Part shown: positions 9,130 to 18,113 of the stretch, one piece after another
Numbering within the stretch: the stretch's first letter is position 1
Layout of the letters: every line of letters starts with the position of its first letter
DNA from: Subsaxibacter sp. CAU 1640
Lineage (GTDB): Bacteria; Bacteroidota; Bacteroidia; Flavobacteriales; Flavobacteriaceae
DNA length: 64,000 nt
Reading direction: 5' to 3'
Assembly (NCBI RefSeq): GCF_023156585.1
Contig: NZ_JALNMI010000001.1
Span: 1 to 64,000, forward strand
The notes under the pieces: model-generated
Seen by the model: the letters and a program-made list of their open reading frames with translations, nothing else
Database searches by the model: none
Told to the model about the DNA's origin: nothing
Program-made: the position numbers and the translations under genes

Positions 9130-11559
9130 ATGAAAAACCTTTGGTTCCTAATTCTTTTTTTTCTGATTTTTTATAACTGTGAAAATGATGCAAATCAAAA
9201 CTCTGAGCTCATAACATTTGTTCCTGAAAATGCATCAATCATCATCAAAACCAAATCGATCGAAGGACTCAAAAGCGTATTCAAGAATAATGATTTACTC
9301 AATAATCTATCTGATTACAAAACAGTTGATAACATTGAGCATAAATTACATTATCTGAAATACCTAAAACCAATTGACAATGTTATATTTAGTTTCGGTA
9401 AAGATTCCAAAGACAGTCTGCAAATTGCGCTTATTACCAAAAATCATAAAGACCTGTTTAGTCTAGATTCTGTTCCAAACAGAACTGTTGAATCTTATAT
9501 GATAGAAGGTTTAACTATTGCAAAAACCACCATCGACAACCTAACGCTCTTTAGTGCAGTAAAGGACAGTATTTTTTTTATTTCGAATGACAAATCCTTG
9601 ACAGAATCCGCATTTAAAAATAAAAAACAGGTAGATCCTACTATAAAGAGCATTTTTGAAACGGCAAATATTGATAAATCGGCTTCAATTCTCATCAAGA
9701 CCAATGGTGACTTTAAGCCAGCATTTTTTGCAACAGATGTCCTTAACAAAGTTCAATTGTCTAATTACATCATGGTGGATGCTGATTTGGGTCAAGACCA
9801 ATTGATTTTTAACGGTATCACAAAAGCTATCGATTCCTCCAAAAGTTTAATCAACGTATTTAAAAATACAGTACCGCAAGAAAACAAAATGGCACACGTT
9901 GCCCCAACTAATACCGATGTCATTTTGAGCTTTACATTCAGCAATTACAAGACCTTTCATGACAACCTACAAAAGTTTACTAAAAGTAATTCTGAACCGA
10001 CATCTCTTTTTGATACGGCTTCAGAAATAGGAGTAATATATAGAGGCAATGACCAGGCCATTATCATTAATTCGCTGGATGCCTCTGCTATGAACGATTT
10101 ATTATTGACCCAAAACGCACTTGAAACATATAGAGAGGTGGCTATTTATCCTTATGATCAAACTGATTTGTTTTCAAGCTATTTTGCCCCTTTCATAACT
10201 TATGGAAGTGCTTCAAGATATGCTAATATTGATGACTACTTCATTTTTACTGGTAGCGATAGTTTGATGAAAGATATTATTTCAAGCTATCAAAACAGTT
10301 CTACTCTAGCAGAAACACCTGCCTTTAAAAACATTATGGAGAGTATGAGTGATGAATCTTCTTTATTTCTTTATTCCAATGCTTCAAATTTAAACCAACT
10401 GCTCAATTCTAACTTTTCTGAAGAAAAATCGTTGTCACTCGATGGTTTCAGGGCTTCGGCCATTCAGTTTATTCAGGATTCTGATTTTGCACACATCAAT
10501 GCCATCATTAAAAAGCATAAAGGAAAAGCGGTTGCCAATTCTGTTTCTGAAGATATCAGTGTTACCCTAGACAATGATTTGTTGACTAATCCACAGTTTG
10601 TGGACAACCATACCAACAACCAAAAAGAAATTGTGGTCCAAGACATCAAAAACAATCTCTATTTGATTTCTAATGACGGAAAAGTGCTGTGGAAGAAACA
10701 GCTCGAAGGAAAAGTGCTGGGTGAGATTGAACAAATAGACATGTACAAAAATGGCAGACTGCAATTGGTATTTGCAACAGCCAATAGAGTTTATGTTCTC
10801 GATAGAAATGGCAAAGATGTTTCTCCCTTTCCTTTGAAATTTAACGATGAGATTACAAAACCACTATCTGTTTTTGATTATGACAGTAAGCGCGATTATC
10901 GATTGATGGTAACGCAGGGGAAATCGGTATTGATGTATGATGCACAAGGCAAAATCGTAACCGGTTTTACCTATAAAAAAGCTGAAAGCACCATCAAGAC
11001 TCAACCAAAACATTTCAGAATTGGAAGAAAGGATTACATTGTGTTTGTACAAGGTCAGGAATTGGAGATTCTAGACCGTGTAGGAAAAACGCGAATCAAC
11101 GTAAAGAACAACATCTCATTTTCAGACAATGAAATCTATGTTTATAACAACAAGTTTACTGCGACCACTATGAGCGGCGATTTGATTCAAATTGATGAAA
11201 ACGGTAAGATGAGCAGCATGAACCTCAATCTTGGTGAAAAACATAGCATGACCGCCACCAGTAAAACCTTAGTCACCATGTCTGATAATATCCTAAATAT
11301 CAAGACGCATCGCGTAGAACTGGATTACGGTGTTTATACAGCCCCGAAAATTTTCTATCTCAATGATAAGATTTATATTTCGGTAACAGATCTTCAAACC
11401 AAAAAAATCTATTTGTTTGACAGTCTTGGCAAAGAAATCAGTAATTTCCCTGTATATGGCAATTCTGCGATGGAACTTGACAATATTGACAATGGTCGTG
11501 GATTGGAGTTTGTGACCAAAGGCGACAGCAATTCGATATTGATTTATAATATGAACTAA
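9130..11559 (+). CDS. large lipoprotein with C-terminal propeller-like repeats
   Basis: 809 residues. The lipobox is FYNC (Cys 17), followed by ENDANQ, again suggesting surface exposure. The N-terminal ~470 residues (VPENASIIIKTKS, repeated IFKNTVP-type helices and strands) resemble the DUF3352-like fold of envelope proteins. From about 480 to the end, strand repeats such as LYLISNDGKVLWKKQLEGK and RVYVLDRNGKDVSPFPLKF look like PQQ/WD-type beta-propeller blades. I recall a similar gene next to rnhB in other flavobacteria, but no function is known to me. Transcribed from its own promoter inside the gap after rnhB. Confidence 0.65.
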   Translation: MKNLWFLILFFLIFYNCENDANQNSELITFVPENASIIIKTKSIEGLKSVFKNNDLLNNLSDYKTVDNIEHKLHYLKYLKPIDNVIFSFGKDSKDSLQIALITKNHKDLFSLDSVPNRTVESYMIEGLTIAKTTIDNLTLFSAVKDSIFFISNDKSLTESAFKNKKQVDPTIKSIFETANIDKSASILIKTNGDFKPAFFATDVLNKVQLSNYIMVDADLGQDQLIFNGITKAIDSSKSLINVFKNTVPQENKMAHVAPTNTDVILSFTFSNYKTFHDNLQKFTKSNSEPTSLFDTASEIGVIYRGNDQAIIINSLDASAMNDLLLTQNALETYREVAIYPYDQTDLFSSYFAPFITYGSASRYANIDDYFIFTGSDSLMKDIISSYQNSSTLAETPAFKNIMESMSDESSLFLYSNASNLNQLLNSNFSEEKSLSLDGFRASAIQFIQDSDFAHINAIIKKHKGKAVANSVSEDISVTLDNDLLTNPQFVDNHTNNQKEIVVQDIKNNLYLISNDGKVLWKKQLEGKVLGEIEQIDMYKNGRLQLVFATANRVYVLDRNGKDVSPFPLKFNDEITKPLSVFDYDSKRDYRLMVTQGKSVLMYDAQGKIVTGFTYKKAESTIKTQPKHFRIGRKDYIVFVQGQELEILDRVGKTRINVKNNISFSDNEIYVYNNKFTATTMSGDLIQIDENGKMSSMNLNLGEKHSMTATSKTLVTMSDNILNIKTHRVELDYGVYTAPKIFYLNDKIYISVTDLQTKKIYLFDSLGKEISNFPVYGNSAMELDNIDNGRGLEFVTKGDSNSILIYNMN

Positions 11560-11731
11560 TTTGATTTCCATTTATACAGAAATCAGAGCCATCTATACAT
11601 ATAACACCTGTTTTGTGACACTATTGCTTTATATTTAAAAAGTTAGTCTGTCGTTTATAAAAATGATCATATTGGGTTGTTATCATAACATCATTACGAT
11701 AACCAAATCGACGCCCTAATCTCGATGAAGG

Positions 11732-11760
11732 CGCCAAAGAAAATTCTTTGGCGTTTTTGT
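11732..11760 (+). terminator. intrinsic terminator
   Basis: A perfect ten-base stem pairs CGCCAAAGAA (11732-11741) with TTCTTTGGCG (11744-11753), followed by a T-rich tail. It separates the 9130 lipoprotein gene from the hybrid sensor gene, although it lies 170 bases after the stop. Its stem core is nearly identical to the terminator at 18913. Confidence 0.8.
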
Positions 11761-11796
11761 TTTTTCACTAATTTAGGTATTAATAAATAGTTTTGA

Positions 11797-14502
11797 ATGA
11801 GGAAGTTGTTTTTTTTCATTGTGTTTCTTCTAGGTATCACATTTGTTCATTCACAAGAAAAAGGGAAAAGTGAAACTGAAAGTCTATATTTCGAGATTGA
11901 CTCCCTTAAAAATGTGGTAAGAACTGCAACAATAGATTCCATAAAAATTCAAAACCTCTACTCCATCGGCTCCATTTTCCATAAGAATGCCATTAAAGAT
12001 TCAGCAGTGTTCTACACAAATAAAGGTATCAACTTGTCACAACATAGTAAAATACCCAAATTACAAGGTAGAGGCTACATCATGTTGGGAAATTTTAATC
12101 TCTATCATTATGACTACACCAATGCTTTTAAAAATTATTCAAAAGTTGATTCCATTTGCAATCTTCATAAAGATTTAAAAGTATCTATATTAAGAGCCCA
12201 AGCCTATAATTATATCGGATATTCTGTAAGACTGACACATGATTATGATAAGGCTGGAGAATATTATCAAAAAGCTAAAACTATGTATGAAACTTTAGGC
12301 TATGAGCCTGGTGTACAAGAAGTGAATATTGGTTTGGCTCAATTATATATTTCTAAAAATGAATATTCAAAAGCTTTAGATCTGTTTAATAAAGCTATTG
12401 AATACCATACAGTCAACGGACCGGAAAATTCTTTGAGCTACGCGGCCATATGCAGAGGATATTTATTAGTGAAGATGAAAGAATTCAATGAAGCAGAAAA
12501 AGATTACCAGCTTTATTATGACATTGCATTCAAGGAAAAAAATATAGCCAAGCAATTAAGAGCACTATCTTATTTTGGGTATTTCCATTCTCAAGCCGGA
12601 AACTATGACAGAGCCGTAAGTTATTATAATGATGGCATCAACCTGTCGGATGAAACAAATTATTTGAGTATGAAGGAAGAAATGTACAATGGGCTGATTG
12701 GAATCTATTCAAAACAAAAAAATGCTGTAAAACTGAACGATGCTTACAAAAACTACATTGCCACTAGAAATAAAATAGACAGCATCAACAAAGATGAGGA
12801 AATCTACAATCTTGAAACCAAATTCCAAACAAAGCAGAAGGAACAAGAGATTACACTTTTAAAATCCCAAAACGAACTGGCCGAGCAACGACAAAAAAGC
12901 CAAACACAACTGTTTATCGGTATGCTTACAATAGGCTTAATTATTGGTGGTTTTCTATTATATGCTTACAGAAACAAGCTCAAAACGGCCCAAAAACTAA
13001 AAGAATTGGATGGTTTGAAATCAAAATTCTTTGCCAATATTTCTCATGAATTCCGAACACCTTTGACTTTGATCAAAAGCCCATTACAACTTCTTAAAAA
13101 TGGAGAAACCGATGCGTCCAAAATAAAACAATTGAGTATGATAGAACAGCATTCCGATAGGATGCTGTCATTAGTAGACCAATTATTGCAACTATCTAAA
13201 ATCGATTCCGGAAATCTTAAACTCATTCTACAAAAAAGTAATCTTTCAACCTTTTTGGAAATCTTAACGGAACCGTTTAAAATCAATGCAGAAGAAGCTG
13301 GTTTTAAGTTTAAAAAAAATATTGAAAAATCTCAAGATTCACACTGGTTTGACAAGGATATCATCGAAAAAATTACCACTAATCTACTTTCGAATACACT
13401 TAAATACACTTCTGAAAATGGATTGATTTGGATTGAGTCATCAATTAAAAACGATACGTTTCATCTTAACATTTCTAATGCAACAACACTTCCAAATAGA
13501 GATGTATCAAAATTGTTTGAACGCTTTTATAAAGACAATAATGCAAGTGATGGCGTTGGAATTGGTTTGGCTTTAGTGCAGGAATTGGTAACATTGTACA
13601 AAGGCTCTATCGATGCATCAACTCAAAATGATATCTTGAAGTTTTCTGTTTCCTTGCCGCTGAATAAAGAACTTTTGAAGGATGTAAGCGTTATTTTGGA
13701 AGAAACAAAAAACGATGAAATTCTGAAGGAAAGCGAAAATTTAGAAGAACTTCCAATCATGCTCATTGTAGATGACAATAATGACATTCGTGCTGTCCTA
13801 AAGGAAATTTTTAAGCCTGATTATCATATTTTGGAAGCATCCGAAGGTGAAACCGGGTTAAAACTTGCCATTGAAAGCATTCCAAACATTATCCTCAGTG
13901 ACATCATGATGCCTAATATGGATGGTTTTGAGTTGACTGACAAATTGAAGAAAAATGAAGCTACATCCTTCATACCAATAATTTTGCTAACAGCCAAAAC
14001 ATCAGATGAATCCAAATTAAAGGGTTTGCAGATTGAAGCGGATGATTACATCACAAAACCATTCAATCACGACATTCTCAAGACAAAAGTTCAGCAATTG
14101 ATTGAGGTACGGCGCAAACTTCAAGAACGATATAGCAAAGAACTCGTTCTCAAACCTGTTGATATCACCATCACACCTGCTGATGAAAAATTCATACAAC
14201 GTTTGGAGCAAGTTTTGGAAAAAGAGCTATCCAATTCTGAATATACCATTGACGATTTTGCCAAAGCTGTTGGCATGAGTCGTATGCAACTGCACCGAAA
14301 ATTGAAATCTTTATTTGGGGTTTCTGCTACCGAATTTATACGTAATGAACGTATCAAAGCAGCCGCAATTCTGATTGAAAAAGGCGGCATTAATATTTCC
14401 GAAATCGGTTATGCTGTTGGATTTACTGATATGTCCTACTTCGCCAAATGCTTTAAGGATATTTATGGTGTAACACCTTCCAATTACCATCCAAATTCTT
14501 AA
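11797..14502 (+). CDS. hybrid two-component regulator (TPR sensor, kinase, receiver, AraC)
   Basis: 901 residues joining a full signalling pathway in one membrane protein. Signal peptide (1-19). A periplasmic TPR domain at about 40-340 has repeats such as YDKAGEYYQKAKTMYE, and a coiled coil lies at 340-368. Transmembrane helix about 371-391. HisKA with SHEFRTPL, phospho-acceptor His 417. An ATPase domain with N-box SNTLKYTSENG and DGVGIGLAL. A receiver at about 651-770 with phospho-acceptor Asp 702 (SDIMMPNMDGF) and the conserved Lys in YITKPF. Tandem AraC-type HTH at about 800-897. All catalytic residues are present. Unlike classical polysaccharide-utilisation HTCS it has TPRs rather than a Reg_prop propeller. 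The envelope operon starting at 14629 is its likely target. Confidence 0.93.
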   Translation: MRKLFFFIVFLLGITFVHSQEKGKSETESLYFEIDSLKNVVRTATIDSIKIQNLYSIGSIFHKNAIKDSAVFYTNKGINLSQHSKIPKLQGRGYIMLGNFNLYHYDYTNAFKNYSKVDSICNLHKDLKVSILRAQAYNYIGYSVRLTHDYDKAGEYYQKAKTMYETLGYEPGVQEVNIGLAQLYISKNEYSKALDLFNKAIEYHTVNGPENSLSYAAICRGYLLVKMKEFNEAEKDYQLYYDIAFKEKNIAKQLRALSYFGYFHSQAGNYDRAVSYYNDGINLSDETNYLSMKEEMYNGLIGIYSKQKNAVKLNDAYKNYIATRNKIDSINKDEEIYNLETKFQTKQKEQEITLLKSQNELAEQRQKSQTQLFIGMLTIGLIIGGFLLYAYRNKLKTAQKLKELDGLKSKFFANISHEFRTPLTLIKSPLQLLKNGETDASKIKQLSMIEQHSDRMLSLVDQLLQLSKIDSGNLKLILQKSNLSTFLEILTEPFKINAEEAGFKFKKNIEKSQDSHWFDKDIIEKITTNLLSNTLKYTSENGLIWIESSIKNDTFHLNISNATTLPNRDVSKLFERFYKDNNASDGVGIGLALVQELVTLYKGSIDASTQNDILKFSVSLPLNKELLKDVSVILEETKNDEILKESENLEELPIMLIVDDNNDIRAVLKEIFKPDYHILEASEGETGLKLAIESIPNIILSDIMMPNMDGFELTDKLKKNEATSFIPIILLTAKTSDESKLKGLQIEADDYITKPFNHDILKTKVQQLIEVRRKLQERYSKELVLKPVDITITPADEKFIQRLEQVLEKELSNSEYTIDDFAKAVGMSRMQLHRKLKSLFGVSATEFIRNERIKAAAILIEKGGINISEIGYAVGFTDMSYFAKCFKDIYGVTPSNYHPNS

Positions 14503-14535
14503 AAATAACAACTGATTATCCGTGATTTACAACTA

Positions 14536-14601
14536 TGTTACATGACTCTTATAGTCTGTTACATAGCTCTTACCATTTGAAAACTCGCTCCACTAATTTT
14601 A
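14536..14601 (+). promoter_or_regulatory. candidate AraC-type operator and promoter of the OmpA operon
   Basis: Two direct repeats, TGTTACATGACTCTTA (14536-14551) and TGTTACATAGCTCTTA (14557-14572), match at 14 of 16 positions and are spaced exactly 21 bp, two helical turns. A -7-like TAATTTTA lies at 14594-14601, so the second repeat ends where the -33 element should be; no proper -33 TTG exists. This is the geometry of AraC-family activators bound next to a weak promoter. The neighbouring hybrid regulator ends in an AraC domain 34 bases upstream. Repeats and spacing are visible; the binding partner is inferred. Confidence 0.5.
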
Positions 14602-14628
14602 CTTCAAACAAATGGATGCAGCTCTTAT

Positions 14629-14781
14629 ATGCCTAAAAAAAAACATAATTACAAAGGTGAATTGGAGCAGTTTCCCTCAACCAAAGTTTATCTAAATGTG
14701 AATTACTTGGAAAAAGGAAACTATGAATTGCACATTGTCCTTAAGAACAAATTAATTAAGAAAACAACCTTTAAAAAATAA
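14629..14781 (+). CDS. 50-residue basic small protein, unrecognised
   Basis: An ATG at 14629 opens a 50-codon frame that stops four bases before the OmpA-family start. The product begins MPKKKHNYKG and ends LIKKTTFKK. It is strongly basic at both ends, with a strand-like middle (TKVYLNVNYLEKG, YELHIVL). It has no signal peptide or membrane segment. The tight spacing to the next gene, the leader of about 20 bases after the candidate promoter, and codon use like its neighbours support a real gene. I do not recognise a family. The predicted beta pattern ending in a Lys-rich tail loosely recalls short T9SS sorting tails, but it is far too short to be cargo. Confidence 0.55.
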   Translation: MPKKKHNYKGELEQFPSTKVYLNVNYLEKGNYELHIVLKNKLIKKTTFKK

Positions 14782-14785
14782 AATT

Positions 14786-16078
14786 ATGAAAACAAAACTT
14801 ATCACATTTATTGTGGTTGCCTTCCTAGGCATACAAGCCAATGCACAGCTACTTAAAAAAGTGGGTGACGCAGCACAAAGAGGAGTAGAGCGAACCGTAG
14901 AACGGAAGGTAGAAGAAAAAAGCGAAAAAGAAACCGGAAAAGCGATGGACAGCGTTTTGAATCCGAACAAAAAAGACAAAAAGAAAAGCAAGAAAGAAAA
15001 GTCTAAAAAATCAAAAGAAGACAAGCCTATCATTGACAATACCGGAAATAGCAGTGCCAAAACTGTAAAGTCAAACAGTGATTTTGTGCCTGGCGGAACC
15101 GTAATTTTCTCTGATGATTTTTCACAGGACGCCATTGGAGATTTCCCAGCACAGTGGAACACTAACGGTAGCGGTGAAGTCGTGACCATTGACGGTTTGA
15201 ATGGTAAATGGTTGAGCGTGATGCACAACTCTATCATCAATCCGGTTATGGACAAGGCGCTCCCAGAAAACTCGACGATTGAATTTGACTTATACTTGCA
15301 AGCAAACAATCAGCAATCCACGCCGTTCATCCAATTTGGATTGACGCCAGTACGCGACATTCTAAAGGAAGATATGTTCTACAGAAACCGTTTCTTTATC
15401 AACCTGCATCGCTATTCTGAAAAAGACGGACAAACTTTGGAATACGGTTTAAAAAACGACGTGATTGGCAATAAAAGTGATTTTCCTTTGACCAAATATG
15501 CCAATAAAGTATTGCACGTCGCCATCGCCATCAACAAAACCCGAATCCGGTTGTATCTGGATGACAACAAAGTCATCGATTTGCCAAGGGCTTTGACTAC
15601 AGATATGCTCAATAACTTTTTTTTAAACAACAACTACCTAATTCCCGCTTCAGAAATTCCAATGTTCATTAGCAATGTGCGTATCGCTTCAGCAGATGTA
15701 GATGCAAGAAGTTTACTCATTAAGGAATTGATGGACAACGGAAAAACCTCAACGTCAGACATTCTTTTTGATGTGAACAGTGACATTTTAAAGAAAGAAT
15801 CATTTGCGGTTATCAAACAATTTGGAGATGCTTTGGTGCAAAATCAAAGCTTGAAAATCAAGATTGTCGGACACACAGACAGTGATGGTTCGGACGCTGA
15901 CAATATGGAGCTTTCCAAAAAACGTGCTGCTGCTGTAAAGAACTATATTACTGAAAATTATGCTGTGGTAGGTTCCAGAATACAAACAGAAGGCAAAGGC
16001 GAATCGCAACCTGTTGCCCAAAACACTTCTGCAGATGGCAAAGCCAAAAACCGTCGAGTAGAATTCATCAAATTATAA
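14786..16078 (+). CDS. OmpA-family envelope protein
   Basis: 430 residues. Signal peptide 1-20 (ANAQ). Residues 25-80 are an extremely Lys/Glu-rich, probably helical segment. A beta-sandwich of concanavalin or laminin-G type spans about 95-300 (VIFSDDFSQDAIGDFPAQWN). The C-terminal OmpA peptidoglycan-binding domain (about 322-430) has DILFDVNSDIL, the HTDSDGSDADN loop, LSKKRAAAVKNY and KNRRVEF, including the Asp and Arg that hold diaminopimelate. It probably tethers the outer membrane, or a surface ligand-binding module, to peptidoglycan. Second gene of the operon after the 50-residue protein, 19 bases before a lipoprotein. Confidence 0.88.
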   Translation: MKTKLITFIVVAFLGIQANAQLLKKVGDAAQRGVERTVERKVEEKSEKETGKAMDSVLNPNKKDKKKSKKEKSKKSKEDKPIIDNTGNSSAKTVKSNSDFVPGGTVIFSDDFSQDAIGDFPAQWNTNGSGEVVTIDGLNGKWLSVMHNSIINPVMDKALPENSTIEFDLYLQANNQQSTPFIQFGLTPVRDILKEDMFYRNRFFINLHRYSEKDGQTLEYGLKNDVIGNKSDFPLTKYANKVLHVAIAINKTRIRLYLDDNKVIDLPRALTTDMLNNFFLNNNYLIPASEIPMFISNVRIASADVDARSLLIKELMDNGKTSTSDILFDVNSDILKKESFAVIKQFGDALVQNQSLKIKIVGHTDSDGSDADNMELSKKRAAAVKNYITENYAVVGSRIQTEGKGESQPVAQNTSADGKAKNRRVEFIKL

Positions 16079-16097
16079 ACTTAAAAATCAAATTATT

Positions 16098-16853
16098 ATG
16101 AAAACTTTAAAATATATCCTTATTGTAGCCAGTTGGCTCGTACTATTGACATCTTGTAGTAAAGACGACGATGGCGGTAATCAGCCTTTACAAACCTTGC
16201 TATCAAAAAGAATTACCAGTACAGAGACTATAAGCTATACCTATGATAACAATAATCGAGCGACAGGGTACAGCACAGAAAATATTAGTCCAGAAAACAA
16301 CTTCATAGTCACCTATAATTACCACAGTTCAGGACAACTGGCAGAAGTGATTTACAATCCAGCTAATTCAATAGAAGACACAAAAGTTGTTTATTCTTAT
16401 AACAACAATAACCAAATTTCTAGAATTGAAACCTCTTATGTTTCTGGTAGTTTATCCTCTCCAGTCTCAAAATATGAAGCAGATTATAGCACACCCGGCA
16501 AAGTAAGTGTTTTTAGATATACTATGGCAGGCACAGGTACACCTTATCTTAATACCGAGTATTATTTGGATGCCAATGGAAATGTCGAAAGCCAACTTTC
16601 ATATAGTGCTTCGGGATTGTTAATCGTTACCACAGAAAATTCTAATTATGATGACAAAAAAATAGCTTCAGCCTCATTGCCTGATGAAGATTTTGTCCGA
16701 CCCATCAATAATTATGGGACTGTTACCGTAACCGCTACTGGCAGCGCTCCAAGTGTCAGCACATTTACCTATGAATATAATGATGATGGCTATCCAACCA
16801 AACGCACATCAAACACTGGTAGCATGGTCACCTATGAATACATCAAACGATAA
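16098..16853 (+). CDS. YD/RHS-repeat-like lipoprotein
   Basis: 251-residue lipoprotein, lipobox LTSC (Cys 18) followed by SKDDDGG, the acidic surface-export context. The body is a run of strand repeats of YD or RHS-like character: ISYTYDNNNRATGYS, VTYNYHSSGQLAEVIY, VVYSYNNNNQISRIE, TYEYNDDGYPTKRTS. Such repeats form wrapped beta sheets. It has no toxin domain and is far shorter than Rhs toxins, so a structural or binding role is more likely. Third gene of the OmpA operon. A shorter relative in the same operon starts at 18114. Confidence 0.72.
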   Translation: MKTLKYILIVASWLVLLTSCSKDDDGGNQPLQTLLSKRITSTETISYTYDNNNRATGYSTENISPENNFIVTYNYHSSGQLAEVIYNPANSIEDTKVVYSYNNNNQISRIETSYVSGSLSSPVSKYEADYSTPGKVSVFRYTMAGTGTPYLNTEYYLDANGNVESQLSYSASGLLIVTTENSNYDDKKIASASLPDEDFVRPINNYGTVTVTATGSAPSVSTFTYEYNDDGYPTKRTSNTGSMVTYEYIKR

Positions 16854-16864
16854 ATTTGATGGCT

Positions 16865-18088
16865 ATGAAAGCAAAACTTCTCATAACCGTAACGCTTCTG
16901 ATTTGTACAATTTCCTTCGCACAAACATCAGAACTGGAAAGGCTTACCAACGTGCCCGCACTAATTCCTGAAAACGACCCACCAATAGATGGAAGTACTT
17001 CGGGAACGGTATTGAATTTTGATAAATTGGTAATGATAACCGCAGTAAATCCTGATGGAGTAGAAACAAAAATTCAGTTGTACATCAATACGTCCAACGG
17101 TGACATCGCCACCATTACAGGAAAGGTTGGCAATGCTGATGACGGAAGCTTTGATATCGACGACCCAGATTTCAGATTGACCTATTATAATCCGCACGGA
17201 AGGGTTTACAACTTTTTTATTCGTAAAAAAAACGGCAGCATCGTTCGGTATATGAGCTCGATGAACACGGAAATTGTAGCCTATTCTGGCGGCATCCCAA
17301 TTGAAAGAACAACGGTATATCGTACTGGTGACGGCATCAATCCGTTGCCGCAGAATTTTCCGGCCCATTCCTTTAAAGCATCCGGCAGCAGCGCTCCTAC
17401 ATTCATCTTATGTGGCGGAAAACCCAAAACAAAGCCTAACAAACTACTGTTTAAACGCTTTATCGGTTACAGTGGCATAGGCTATATCAAAACTGATGAA
17501 GGCATCTTTATGGTCGTCAAAGTGAAGTCGAGCAAAGGCACATTCACGGCCAATAAATGGAAAAACGAGCGCCACAAAATCACTTTGTCCGATTTCAAGC
17601 ATATCGAAGGTGAGATGTATTCAGATATGGCAGCCAATAATGCATCACAAACCGCGAAACTTGAAAACAAAACCTTTTCTGGGAATTGTTCTGACATAGA
17701 AAGCCGTATCAATCAACTTAAAATTGAACAAAAAAAGAAGGAGAAGAAGAATATCGAGGAGATGTCGAGAGGCAACGCGGTCACAGATGCCAACGTAAGA
17801 AGCGCTATGAAGGGTATGTATGGCGACCCTGTAGAGCTTTTGGAAATTGATGAACTGTCAGTGGAACTCAAACTCTGCAAGTGGGAACAAATACGAGTCA
17901 AAACAGACTCTGACCATCAAAAGAAAGCGTGCTATATGGAAGAAAAAGCCAGAATACATCAAGCAGCAAACGAGCTTACAGCTCTAAAGCAACGCTATTC
18001 AGGCCCCAATGACCCACCGTTGATAATGACTCCTGAATATCGTGAGATTCAGAAGCGAATGCAGACCAAATCGACCAATTGTAAATAA
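16865..18088 (+). CDS. secreted protein of unknown function
   Basis: 407 residues from ATG 16865, which gives the cleanest signal peptide (MKAKLLITVTLL, cut after SFAQ near residue 20). TTG 16856 and ATG 16859 are in-frame alternatives. The mature part starts with a beta-rich region, contains ILCGGKPK near the middle, and ends in a helical, highly charged segment (residues about 280-340, EQKKKEKKNIEEM) with several cysteines. No family recognised. It starts 11 bases after the preceding lipoprotein gene and belongs to the OmpA operon, so it is presumably another envelope component. Confidence 0.65.
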   Translation: MKAKLLITVTLLICTISFAQTSELERLTNVPALIPENDPPIDGSTSGTVLNFDKLVMITAVNPDGVETKIQLYINTSNGDIATITGKVGNADDGSFDIDDPDFRLTYYNPHGRVYNFFIRKKNGSIVRYMSSMNTEIVAYSGGIPIERTTVYRTGDGINPLPQNFPAHSFKASGSSAPTFILCGGKPKTKPNKLLFKRFIGYSGIGYIKTDEGIFMVVKVKSSKGTFTANKWKNERHKITLSDFKHIEGEMYSDMAANNASQTAKLENKTFSGNCSDIESRINQLKIEQKKKEKKNIEEMSRGNAVTDANVRSAMKGMYGDPVELLEIDELSVELKLCKWEQIRVKTDSDHQKKACYMEEKARIHQAANELTALKQRYSGPNDPPLIMTPEYREIQKRMQTKSTNCK

Positions 18089-18113
18089 TCATTTTAAACC
18101 AAATACACATACT

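Noticed and set aside
14752-15309. 185-codon minus-strand ORF opposite the OmpA gene
   Set aside because: It is a shadow of the Lys-rich codons of the OmpA protein, with low-complexity Phe/Ser/Leu content and no promoter.
16098-16853. Rhs toxin or polymorphic toxin
   Set aside because: Only short YD-like repeats on a lipoprotein; no shell-forming length, core motif or C-terminal toxin domain.
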